DNA of 64,000 bases from Aurantimonas manganoxydans SI85-9A1 (GCF_000153465.1 NZ_CH672387.1:3714628-3778627), one strand, 5' to 3'. Positions 10,928 to 18,395 are shown, counted from the first letter of the stretch. Numbers and translations are program-made. Notes: generated by a model from the sequence alone, not told the origin.

Positions 10928-11197
10928 CTAGCGGCGCAGTCCGAGACGGCCGATCAGGGTGGTGTAGCGCTGCTCTTCCTTGGACTTCAGATAGTCCAGG
11001 AGGCGGCGGCGCTGGGAGACCATCTTCAGAAGGCCACGACGCGAGTGGTTGTCCTTCTTGTGGTCCTTGAAATGCTCGGTAAGGTTGGTGATCCGCTCGG
11101 TCAGGATCGCAACCTGGACTTCCGGCGAACCGGTGTCGCCGTCCTTGGTGGCGTATTCCTTCATGAGCTCGGCCTTGCGCTCAAGCGTAATCGACAT
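10928..11197 (-). CDS. rpsO: Small ribosomal subunit protein uS15
   Basis: The 89-residue protein is full length for S15 and carries the family core [36 protein letters not shown] and [25 protein letters not shown]15 binds 16S rRNA helix 22 early in 30S assembly. The start is the ATG at 11197; upstream frame extends to 11326 without homology. It precedes pnp on the same strand, the usual rpsO-pnp arrangement. truB, which normally comes directly before rpsO, is about 9.4 kb away here. Confidence 0.97.
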   Translation of the reverse strand: MSITLERKAELMKEYATKDGDTGSPEVQVAILTERITNLTEHFKDHKKDNHSRRGLLKMVSQRRRLLDYLKSKEEQRYTTLIGRLGLRR

Positions 11198-11493
11198 CGG
11201 ATTCCCTTTCTTGGAAAATGTGAGGGTTGGTCGCCCTGGCCGGGATGTCGTCCAGCGAGGGCCATGAACAGCGCGGGGCAGGCAAACCGCCCGGCGCTGC
11301 GGCGCATATACGCGATCTCGGCCCACAATGCTAGCCGCGACCGGCCAACGCCCGTTTCGCGCCGCCGCCGGCGCCGGTCCGCCCGCATATACATTGCCGG
11401 CTAAGCAAGCATTCCGCCATCACGATCGCGTCAACCGAAAATAAACAGGGTGACCGGTAACAATGCTGCACAGAAACGGGCGACCCTGATCCC

Positions 11494-12612
11494 ATGCCAG
11501 CAGCATCAGACGATCACGACCTGCGTATCGCCTGCGAGAAAAGCTTCGACTTTTCTGGCCCGGACTATGCCCGTCTCTTCGAAGCCGCGGCCACCGGGGC
11601 CTTCGCCCATCCGCTCTGGCTCGACACATTCTACGCGATGCTGGCGCCGGCGCGGGGCGCGGCGCCCGTCATCGTCACCGGCCGCCAGCCAAACGGCCGC
11701 CTCGCCTTCGTCCTGCCGCTGATCCTGCGCCGCGTCCAGGGCATCCGGCTCCTCGAAGCCACCGATCTCGGCGTCAGCGACTACGCCGCGCCGGTGATCG
11801 ACCCGGCCATCCGCCCGGCCCTCGCCGCCGACACGACGCTCGCCGCCCGCATCCGCGCCGTCCTGCCGGCCCACGACATGCTGCGCCTGCGCCCGGTCCG
11901 GCCCGAAGCCGTCGCCGACTGGCGGATCTTCCTGGCCGCCGAACCGCAGCCCGCCGATTTCAGCGCCCATGCCGCCACCCTGACGGCGCCCTATGCCGAC
12001 TGGCGCCGCACGGCCTTCTCGCGCAGCTTCCAGAAATATCTCGACCGCCGCAAGAAACGCCTCCTGAAGAACCCGGCGGTGCGCCTTGACCGCCTGGAGG
12101 GACCCGCGGCCGCCGACGCCGTCCACCGGCTGCGCGATTTGCGCAGCGGCCGCTTCGCCGGCGACCCGATCCAGACGCCGGACGTCGCCCGGTTCTACGC
12201 CGCCATCGCCGAGCGCGGCAGCGGCGCCGGCTTCTGCGCCCTCTACCGCCTGTCGGAGGGCGACACGCCCATCGCCTATGTCTTCGCCCTCACGACGGGC
12301 GAGCGGCTGCTCTACCTCCTGATCGGCGCCGACTACGACAATTTCGGCCGCCATTCCCCCGGCCTCGTCCTCTACGACCTGATGATGGAGGACTGGCTGG
12401 CGCGCGGCGGCCGCATCTTCGACTTCACCATAGGCGACGAAGACTTCAAGGCCGATTTCGGCACCGCGCCGACACCCATGTTCATCCTCACCGGCACCCC
12501 CACTGTACTGGGACGGGCCGCCCGGATAGTCTTCGCGATACGTGAAAAGCTTCGCCACATGCGCGGCGACATGCTGCACCGCACAGTATCGACGAAGACC
12601 AGCGAGACATAG
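11494..12612 (+). CDS. GNAT-fold acyltransferase, CelD/BioF2-like
   Basis: The 372-residue protein resembles the CelD-type GNAT acetyltransferases found with polysaccharide and cellulose genes. Diagnostic segments are AFAHPLWLDTFYAML near the N-terminus, the basic core SFQKYLDRRKKRLLKNPAVRLDRL, and the C-terminal GNAT half with GERLLYLLIGADYDNFGRHS and SPGLVLYDLMMEDW, followed by IFDFTIGDEDFKADFG. These proteins transfer acyl groups from acyl-CoA to sugars or amines, but the substrate here is unknown. Its stop codon directly abuts the ATG of a PIG-L deacetylase, so the two are translationally coupled. The shared promoter would lie in the 296-base region divergent from rpsO. Confidence 0.8.
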   Translation: MPAASDDHDLRIACEKSFDFSGPDYARLFEAAATGAFAHPLWLDTFYAMLAPARGAAPVIVTGRQPNGRLAFVLPLILRRVQGIRLLEATDLGVSDYAAPVIDPAIRPALAADTTLAARIRAVLPAHDMLRLRPVRPEAVADWRIFLAAEPQPADFSAHAATLTAPYADWRRTAFSRSFQKYLDRRKKRLLKNPAVRLDRLEGPAAADAVHRLRDLRSGRFAGDPIQTPDVARFYAAIAERGSGAGFCALYRLSEGDTPIAYVFALTTGERLLYLLIGADYDNFGRHSPGLVLYDLMMEDWLARGGRIFDFTIGDEDFKADFGTAPTPMFILTGTPTVLGRAARIVFAIREKLRHMRGDMLHRTVSTKTSET

Positions 12613-13503
12613 ATGCCTGCCAGGCCCGACTTCCTGACCAATTCCATGATCATCGGCGCGCATCCCGACGACGAGATGCTGTGGTTCAACGCCATCGTCG
12701 GCAAGGTCGACAAGGTCGTCATCGTGTTTCGCGACTTCTGGGCCGCGCCCCGGCTCGGCCCGGCGCGGGCGGCGGCCATGGCGGCGCTGCCCCTGCGCGA
12801 CGTCACCTGCCTCAACGTCGCCGAGCCCGGCACCTATGGCTGCGCCGACTGGCAGAACCCGGTGCTGACCGATTACGGCATGCGGCTCGGGCCCGAGGAG
12901 ACCCGCCGCGAGGTCACGCGCCTGGCCAAGCGGGCCCTCGGCAAGGTCTCGCCGCTGTCGCCGGTCACCTCGCCCGAGCGGGTCGCCCAGACCTACCGGG
13001 ACAATTTCACCCGCATCTGCGACGCGCTGGCGCCGATGCTGACCCCCGACATGAACGTCTTCACCCACAATCCCTGGGGCGAATACGGCCATGAGGACCA
13101 TGTCCAAATCTTCCGCGCCCTCGACCATCTGCGCCGCAGGATCGGCTTCACCCTGTGGATGTCGAACTACTGCACCGAGCGCTCGCTGCCGCTGGCCATG
13201 CGCTATCTGCGCTCAGACCCCGCGCCCTATGTGCGGCTGCCGACCGACAAGGCGCTGGCCGAGGCGATCGCCGACGTCTACCGCGCGCATGATTGCTGGA
13301 CCTGGACCGACGACTGGGCCTGGTTCGACGACGAATGCTACATCGAGGCGCCCCGCGGCGAGGCCGGCGGCAACCAGAACCGCCTGATGCCGCTCAACTT
13401 CTTCAGCGGCGAAACCGCGCCCCGCAAGCCCCTGCCCCTCAAGACCTCCTCCGCCCTCATCCTCTCCGCCCTCGCCGGCGCGGCCCTGGCGGAGCTGTGG
13501 TAG
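12613..13503 (+). CDS. PIG-L family deacetylase
   Basis: The 296-residue protein has the zinc-binding AHPDDE motif at residues 16-21 and a downstream GEYGHEDH that supplies the third metal ligand, the hallmarks of the PIG-L/LmbE N-deacetylases (GlcNAc-PI, mycothiol and bacillithiol pathways, and N-acetyl or N-acyl sugar deacetylation). It starts immediately after the GNAT stop codon. A deacetylase coupled to an acyltransferase suggests that one acyl group on an amino sugar or similar amine is removed and another installed; the substrate is not inferable. No signal peptide is present, so it acts in the cytoplasm. Confidence 0.85.
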   Translation: MPARPDFLTNSMIIGAHPDDEMLWFNAIVGKVDKVVIVFRDFWAAPRLGPARAAAMAALPLRDVTCLNVAEPGTYGCADWQNPVLTDYGMRLGPEETRREVTRLAKRALGKVSPLSPVTSPERVAQTYRDNFTRICDALAPMLTPDMNVFTHNPWGEYGHEDHVQIFRALDHLRRRIGFTLWMSNYCTERSLPLAMRYLRSDPAPYVRLPTDKALAEAIADVYRAHDCWTWTDDWAWFDDECYIEAPRGEAGGNQNRLMPLNFFSGETAPRKPLPLKTSSALILSALAGAALAELW

Positions 13504-13908
13504 GGGGAGTCTGTCTCCTTGCATATGGAGAGGGTCCGATGCCCCGCCGCGACGCGGTCCAGCGAGGTGAACGGCAGGGGCATGCACCGCCCTCCAAAGG
13601 AGGTTGAAGCTGGATGCGGACGGAAGTTGCGGGCCACTTTGCGCGCATCTCAGCCGTACAGTTCGTTCGAACACGACCCTGAAAGCCGACGTTCCTTCAC
13701 GCAGCGTTGGTCAACACGACTGGGTGGAAAGCGGCTAGACGGCTTTCGGGGAGGAAGGGCACCCCACGGCATCGAGCTATGATGTTCAAAAGGGAGATTT
13801 CTTCCACCTGATCGGCCTAATCAAACCACCCGTCTTTGACATAGTCGAGGCCCGCAGTAACAATAAGATGAGAGACCAGTCGTCGGTCTCGCAAGAGGGA
13901 TCGCGGGA
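13504..13908. other. Intergenic region at the left edge of the accessory island
   Basis: This 405-base stretch has no supported gene. Base composition shifts from the GC-rich chromosome to visibly more AT from about 13,780 onward, where the island begins. There is a GAGACC-N7-GGTCTC dyad just before the first island gene. I see no tRNA, integrase remnant or flanking direct repeat that would define an attachment site. Confidence 0.5.
13872..13890. promoter_or_regulatory. Candidate operator dyad upstream of the MazG-like gene
   Basis: GAGACC and GGTCTC form a perfect 6-bp inverted repeat separated by seven bases, ending 18 bases before the ATG at 13909. The position, just 5' of the AAGAGGGA ribosome site, fits an operator or an RNA hairpin. 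No binding protein is known; the HigA-like HTH encoded two genes downstream is one candidate. Confidence 0.35.
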
Positions 13909-14280
13909 ATGTCGTCGGAGTTGAGTTCCTATCAGCAGCGAGTAGAGCGGTGGCTTGACCAATGCTTTCCGCCGTCGGTCCGTTCCGATCGGCCGGAGAG
14001 AACCCATCGCTTCCTGGAAGAGGCGCTTGAACTCGCGCAGGCCAATGAATGCTCGCGGGACGACGCGCTGGCGCTGGTCGAATACGTTTTCGGCAGACCT
14101 GTCGGGCGGCCCGATCAGGAAGTCGGCGGCGTAATGGTAACATTGGCGGGGTTGTGCAGCGCGTCGGGGATCAACATGGATGATGCCGGCGAGCGGGAGC
14201 TTGAGCGCAACTGGGATCGCATCGAGATGATCCGCGCTAAACAGCGGGCCAAGCCACACGGGTCGCCGTTGCCGCAGTGA
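13909..14280 (+). CDS. MazG-like nucleotide pyrophosphohydrolase
   Basis: The 123-residue helical protein has the metal-binding EExxE-type motif in RTHRFLEEALELAQ and a downstream acidic helix LVEYVFGRPVGRPDQEVGGVMVTLAGL, the pattern of a small MazG-like family common in phages, plasmids and genomic islands. Such enzymes hydrolyse (d)NTPs to NMPs and pyrophosphate. Length and motif order fit a single-domain member. An AGAGGGA site precedes the ATG. It is the first gene of a three-gene plus-strand operon. With a pyrimidine-modifying enzyme encoded opposite, it could clear a canonical dNTP, but that is inference. Confidence 0.7.
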   Translation: MSSELSSYQQRVERWLDQCFPPSVRSDRPERTHRFLEEALELAQANECSRDDALALVEYVFGRPVGRPDQEVGGVMVTLAGLCSASGINMDDAGERELERNWDRIEMIRAKQRAKPHGSPLPQ

Positions 14281-14338
14281 GAAGCGCCAGCACAGCCATG
14301 CCCATCGGCGGCGCAAGGGCGAACGGAGCGTGCGCTGC

Positions 14339-14668
14339 TTGATCACGGTTTCGTTTCACGATCCACTGCTTCACGACATCTGCACCGACCTTGATCGAGC
14401 GGAGCGTCAATACGGTCGCGTGGAGGCACAGGCGCTCGTTACGCTCATCTCCGAAGCGCACGCGCTAGAGAACGCGGAGCAGCTAATCGACCTGCATGAT
14501 GGCGAGATTTTTGTGCTAGAGGACGATTCCCTTCGCGTCGACCTCAGTGCAGACTATCGCGCAGCCTTTGTCGTGGTCGGAACACGCTTCAAGAGGTCAG
14601 ACGATGGCCGGATTCGGTGGGACAGCGTGACGAGGTTGAAGTTGGTGGAAGTGTCGAGGGTGCCTTGA
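14339..14668 (+). CDS. HigB-like toxin-antitoxin partner (putative)
   Basis: This protein of about 109 residues begins LITVSFHDPLLHDICTDLDRAE and has the segments ALVTLISEAHALENAEQLIDLH and YRAAFVVVGTRFKR, typical of short proteins placed directly upstream of HigA/ImmA-type antitoxins. I start at the TTG at 14339, with GGAG at 14325-14328; the GTG at 14330 lies too close to that site. Its TGA overlaps the TTG start of the next gene. By position and size it is a RelE/HigB-superfamily toxin candidate, although no catalytic residues can be assigned by eye and it could be an accessory factor instead. Confidence 0.55.
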   Translation: MITVSFHDPLLHDICTDLDRAERQYGRVEAQALVTLISEAHALENAEQLIDLHDGEIFVLEDDSLRVDLSADYRAAFVVVGTRFKRSDDGRIRWDSVTRLKLVEVSRVP

Positions 14669-15777
14669 GGGAAGCGCACGAGTTCACGCCTGACTGGTTT
14701 TCGAAGCCCGGCGATTCGATGCGAGCCCTCATGCAGCGTCGCGGGGTCGGTCCAGAAGACGTCGCCGTTCGGCTTCCGGGTGGAATGGCCGCGCTCCGCG
14801 GGCTGCTCGACGGATCGCATCCGATTCAGGCTGACGATGCCAGCGTGCTCGCCGAATCGCTGGGCGGCACTGCGGCGTTCTGGCTCAAGCGGCAGGAGAA
14901 TTACGACGGCGCGCTAGAGCGAGCGGTCGACCGCGCGTTCGCGACTGAGGCCGACGACTGGCTTCTGATCCCCGTGCCCGGAACGAAGCCGCGGGGGCGG
15001 ATGTCGGAGGACACCCGCAGATCCGAGGTGCGCCGCCGCCTGGCGTTCTTCAACGTCGGCACTATCGCGGCGTGGGAGACGCGCTACGGCCGCATCCGAT
15101 CGGAAACCCTGTTTCGTACGTCTCAGGCATTCAGCTCGGACGACCACGCGGTGCTGATGTGGCTGCGCGAGGGGGAACTGGGCGCGGACATGGTTCCGAC
15201 CCGTCCACTCCACGTTGACAATCTGCTGGACCGGATGGACGCGATCAGGAAGCTGTCGCTCGTCCGTCGACCTGAGCTCTTCCTGCCGAAGCTCAAGTCG
15301 CTCTGCGCTGAGGTCGGCGTCGCCGTCGTGCTGCAGCGTGCGCCACAGGGCTGCCGCGCGTCAGGCGCGAGTCGGATGGTCGCCTCAGACAAGGCGATGA
15401 TCCTGCTGAGCTTCCGCGGTCTGTCGGACGACCGCTTCTGGTTCACAGTGTTCCACGAACTTGGCCACGTCGTCCTCCATCGCGCGCAGACGTTCGTCGA
15501 CAGCGACGTCGACGCCGAAGCGCAGGACGACACCGAACGCGAAGCCAACGACTTTGCGTCGCGCTGCATCATACCCGAACGTCGCGAGGACGAGTTCGAA
15601 AAGTTATACGCGGCGAAGGATGCGGTCGTTCGGTTCAGCGTGTCGACGGGCGTCGCTCCTGGGCTAACCGTCGGGCAGATGCAGCACCGGCGGATGATCC
15701 GGCCCAATCAGATGAATTTTCTCAAGCGCCACTGGCGCTGGGACGACCTCGCGGCGCTTTTCGATCAGCCGAGATAG
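14665..15777 (+). CDS. HigA-like HTH / ImmA-IrrE metalloprotease fusion
   Basis: The N-terminal 80 residues (PGDSMRALMQRRGVG onward) form a HigA-type helix-turn-helix, and the C-terminal half contains FHELGHVVLH, the HExxH zinc motif of ImmA/IrrE peptidases (codons at 15454-15468), followed by the acidic EREANDFASRCIIP that completes the site. Such proteins act as antitoxin-regulators or as proteases that cleave a repressor. The frame is open from a GTG at 14617, but the TTG at 14665 has GAGGG four bases upstream and overlaps the previous stop (TTGA), so I choose it, giving 370 residues. It ends 13 bases inside the convergent gene. Confidence 0.8.
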   Translation: MREAHEFTPDWFSKPGDSMRALMQRRGVGPEDVAVRLPGGMAALRGLLDGSHPIQADDASVLAESLGGTAAFWLKRQENYDGALERAVDRAFATEADDWLLIPVPGTKPRGRMSEDTRRSEVRRRLAFFNVGTIAAWETRYGRIRSETLFRTSQAFSSDDHAVLMWLREGELGADMVPTRPLHVDNLLDRMDAIRKLSLVRRPELFLPKLKSLCAEVGVAVVLQRAPQGCRASGASRMVASDKAMILLSFRGLSDDRFWFTVFHELGHVVLHRAQTFVDSDVDAEAQDDTEREANDFASRCIIPERREDEFEKLYAAKDAVVRFSVSTGVAPGLTVGQMQHRRMIRPNQMNFLKRHWRWDDLAALFDQPR

Positions 15778-16679
15778 TGAACGAAATTGTCCGGGCTCTT
15801 CTGCCAGTTGCACAGCGCGTCCTCCATTATCACCATGCCGACCTTGAGACGCAGGTCGAGGGCGTCGAGCTTGCCCTGAATCGAACTGAGCGGCGTCGCG
15901 GACTTGCGGGATCCGTCCACTAGCAGCCTCGCCCCGGCCTCTGGTCCCGTGGCACCCTTCAGGTAGGCGGACCCCGCTTCGATCGGCGCCACGCCGTAGC
16001 GCCCAATGAGCGACAGATAGTCGAACTTGCCGAGCCGCGCGAAGGTACCGATCCTCATCTGGTTATATAGATGGTCGAATATGACGTGCGGGTCGTTGCC
16101 GGCGGCGCGAACGACATTCGCGAAGAACGCGGTGTGTCCGGCCGGACCGATCCACGCTAGATAGTCGGCAACCGTTTTGCGCATTGGGATCGGGGCGTTC
16201 GGTCGCAGGCTCGTGTATTTGCGATGGTTGCCGAACTTGCCCCGTATCTGTTGCCAGTTGGCGTCCAGCCAATTGTAGAACGCCGCGGGGTTGGCGGTGA
16301 CTGTGGCCCAGTCCCATCTGCCGTTTCCCAGTCTGCCGTAGACATCCTGAAGGCGCAGCCAGTTGGATCCGACCGGGCGCGCGAAGTGGGTCATTAGGAA
16401 TATCAGCCAGCCAGCTTCGTCGATGTCACCTTGCTGCATGTGATGGGCTACGGCGCGTTCCGCGTCGAATGCCGGGCTGTTCGGAGCGGCTCGTGCGGCC
16501 GAAACCGGCTTTGCTTGGACGTGCTTGTAGTAATCTTCCCGACGCTGGCTGGCAACGAATTGCAGCGCGAGGGTTTCGATCGTCGCTTGATTCGCGAGAC
16601 CTGCCAGCGCAAGTAAGGGCTTCGCGGCCGTCAGCTCCGTTTCCAAACGGTTGCGCTCCGAATCTCTACTTGGCCACAT
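15765..16679 (-). CDS. Alpha-glutamyl/putrescinyl-thymine pyrophosphorylase clade 3-like protein
   Basis: I recognise this 304-residue protein by the blocks DEAGWLIFLMTHFARP, YGRLGNGRWDW, FGNHRKYTSL, LGKFDYLSLIGRYG, GATGPEAGARLL and the C-terminal MEDALCNWQKSP as an AGPT-Pplase clade 3 member. This family was predicted by comparative genomics to be a derivative of HhH DNA glycosylases acting in pyrimidine hypermodification of phage DNA; no member of this clade has a proven reaction to my knowledge. The ATG at 16679 follows AAGGA and lies 13 bases after the stop of the synthase-like gene, with which it forms an operon. The open frame reaches 16760 inside that gene. Database confirmation is needed, as I identify it from memory. 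Confidence 0.6.
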   Translation of the reverse strand: MWPSRDSERNRLETELTAAKPLLALAGLANQATIETLALQFVASQRREDYYKHVQAKPVSAARAAPNSPAFDAERAVAHHMQQGDIDEAGWLIFLMTHFARPVGSNWLRLQDVYGRLGNGRWDWATVTANPAAFYNWLDANWQQIRGKFGNHRKYTSLRPNAPIPMRKTVADYLAWIGPAGHTAFFANVVRAAGNDPHVIFDHLYNQMRIGTFARLGKFDYLSLIGRYGVAPIEAGSAYLKGATGPEAGARLLVDGSRKSATPLSSIQGKLDALDLRLKVGMVIMEDALCNWQKSPDNFVHYLG

Positions 16680-16692
16680 CGCCCGCAGTTCC

Positions 16693-17751
16693 TTAAACTG
16701 GATCGCCGTCGGCCTTCTTGGCTGCGGCGCGGATCGTAAGATCCTTTCTCGCATCCACATACGGCTTGTAAGATGCCGACGCCAGTTCGCCGCGAATCTC
16801 GTCGAGCCGACGTACGTGCTCTTCCCTGCTTCTGGATTGGCGCCGCGACCAGAAGACCTGCAGCAGGCGGACGACGTCGGACCAATAGGGGTCGGACATC
16901 TCGCTGGCGGGTTCTATCCGTTGCCCGTCGCGCAGCCGCCCCTCGACTTCCAGCAGCTTAGGAATCAAGTCGAAGGGGTTGCCGGTAGGCATCGGGGGCA
17001 TGGCGTAAACCTGCTGGAAGCCCTCGTCCAGATAGGCGCGCATGTCTGGAAGATACTTGTCATAGACGTGCATGCTGCCAACGTATTGATAGTATTCGCC
17101 GAGTTCGGCTTCGAGCCGCCGCGCCATCATCTCCTGGATCATGGTGAAGCAGAACACGTCATGAGGCAGCCCCCAGTACGCGTCATTCGATCTCAGTGTT
17201 ACGGACAGGTGCAGTCGGCCCTCGCGCAGGTGGAACTGCAGCGTCGTCGTGCATGGGATCTCCTTGTGATCGGTCGCGATGTCCTCGGCATTGAAGAGTT
17301 GGACGACCGCGCGTCTCGATCCGGGCTTCCGGCGCAGAAGCCGCTCGATGCTGTCGAACTGGTCGATTTCGCCCCGCATCGCGAGGAATCGGGGGCCGTA
17401 AGCCCCCTCGAGCACGCCATCGACCGCATCGTTCTCGTATTCGGAAACGTAGGGCTTAATGAAGGTCAGCTTGTTGGAGCCCGATAGATACCACAGCAGT
17501 TCCCCCAATGCGCTGAACGGCTTCCCTCGGTTTTCGGATCGGCTGATTCTCGCTCGTGGATTTGTGATCCGCAGCGCGACGCCGAGCAGCTCGACCGTGC
17601 CGCCGAGCTTGTTCCCACGGGTTCCGCCACCGTGCTGCCGCCCGTGCTTGTCGATGTCCTGATAGAGCTGATGCAACACCGCATCGAGACTCTCGCGCTC
17701 AATCTCCAATAGCCAGCACCGCTTCCGCGGCCTCCCCGCTCTACCGACCAT
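16693..17751 (-). CDS. Thymidylate-synthase-fold enzyme, dCMP hydroxymethylase-like
   Basis: The 352-residue protein aligns with E. coli ThyA from the catalytic cysteine on at a constant offset of 21: Cys167 (C146), Arg187 and Ser188 (R166, S167), Asp190 (D169), Gly194 (G173), His228 and Tyr230 (H207, Y209). The ThyA Asn177 that reads the uracil ring is Asp198 here, as in T4 dCMP hydroxymethylase (Asp179). The blocks CTTTLQF, LRSND and GSMHVY also look more like T4 gp42 than ThyA. ThyA Trp80 of IWDEW is not conserved. A basic C-terminal extension of about 60 residues follows the fold. I infer a (d)CMP hydroxymethylase or methylase, not housekeeping ThyA. It is cotranscribed with the pyrophosphorylase-like gene. 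Confidence 0.75.
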   Translation of the reverse strand: MVGRAGRPRKRCWLLEIERESLDAVLHQLYQDIDKHGRQHGGGTRGNKLGGTVELLGVALRITNPRARISRSENRGKPFSALGELLWYLSGSNKLTFIKPYVSEYENDAVDGVLEGAYGPRFLAMRGEIDQFDSIERLLRRKPGSRRAVVQLFNAEDIATDHKEIPCTTTLQFHLREGRLHLSVTLRSNDAYWGLPHDVFCFTMIQEMMARRLEAELGEYYQYVGSMHVYDKYLPDMRAYLDEGFQQVYAMPPMPTGNPFDLIPKLLEVEGRLRDGQRIEPASEMSDPYWSDVVRLLQVFWSRRQSRSREEHVRRLDEIRGELASASYKPYVDARKDLTIRAAAKKADGDPV

Positions 17752-17777
17752 GAAGAGAGATCGACGGAATTGGCAGC

Positions 17778-17792
17778 TGCGTCAATGACGCA
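17778..17792. promoter_or_regulatory. Candidate operator dyad upstream of the synthase-like gene
   Basis: TGCGTCA-A-TGACGCA is a perfect 7-1-7 palindrome, 26 bases upstream of the ATG at 17751. Its compact odd-centred symmetry and location fit a dimeric repressor or activator site. The regulator is unknown. Confidence 0.4.
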
Positions 17793-18334
17793 TGCCGAGG
17801 TTCGGAATACTTTCTTGTGGAAGGCGACAATTCTATTAACTCTCTCGAGCGCGGGCGTAGCTGCCGGCTTCAGCGGTAATGAACGGCCGTTTTGTTTCGG
17901 AAACTTGGCAGGCCACCATAATGTCTGGATCCGCGTCATCACGGTATTGTCGGCTGGACGAACGTCTGCTTCCCACGTCGAGCACCTTGGAAGCAGTTAT
18001 TTTCTCAACGGCCCACACCAGCTCGCCACAAAAACCTTATCCCCACCCCGCGCCAGCGCCTGCACACTGCCCTCACCGCGTCCCCGACGGGACGGACGAT
18101 CGCCGGGATCGTTCGGGGAGGCGGGCGGCGTCCGCGACGCCTGGCCCTTCCGGAGGGTCGGGCGGCCCGGACGGATGCGTGGCCCCGCCGGACCCTGCCC
18201 ACTAGGAGGCGGCGCGGAACGGTCCGCATGCGGGGCAACCCGCACCGAGCCGGCAGCCACCCACCCCGATGCCAGCACCGCGCCAATGCGGCGCCGGCAA
18301 ACGGGAGGGTGAAACGCATTCGCCAAGACGCCGT

Positions 18335-18395
18335 GCGGAGCGCCGGAGGCGAGCCGATACACAAACAGTCGGAAGGTTCGCCTCCGGCGCTCCGC
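18335..18395. repeat. Perfect 18-bp inverted repeat (long hairpin)
   Basis: GCGGAGCGCCGGAGGCGA (18335-18352) and its exact inverted complement (18378-18395) are separated by 25 bases; allowing one G-U pair the stem extends to 21 bp. It lies about 95 bases past the 3' end of the hydrolase gene, between that gene and the island. It could be a bidirectional terminator, a REP-like intergenic element or a remnant of a small mobile element. Only one copy was noticed in the window. Confidence 0.75.

Noticed and set aside
13519-13782. 87-codon frame between the PIG-L gene and the island
   Set aside because: No ribosome site, no homology, and it runs through the compositional transition.
17836-18018. 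60-codon frame upstream of the synthase-like gene
   Set aside because: Short, no ribosome site, no recognisable motif; more likely regulatory DNA.
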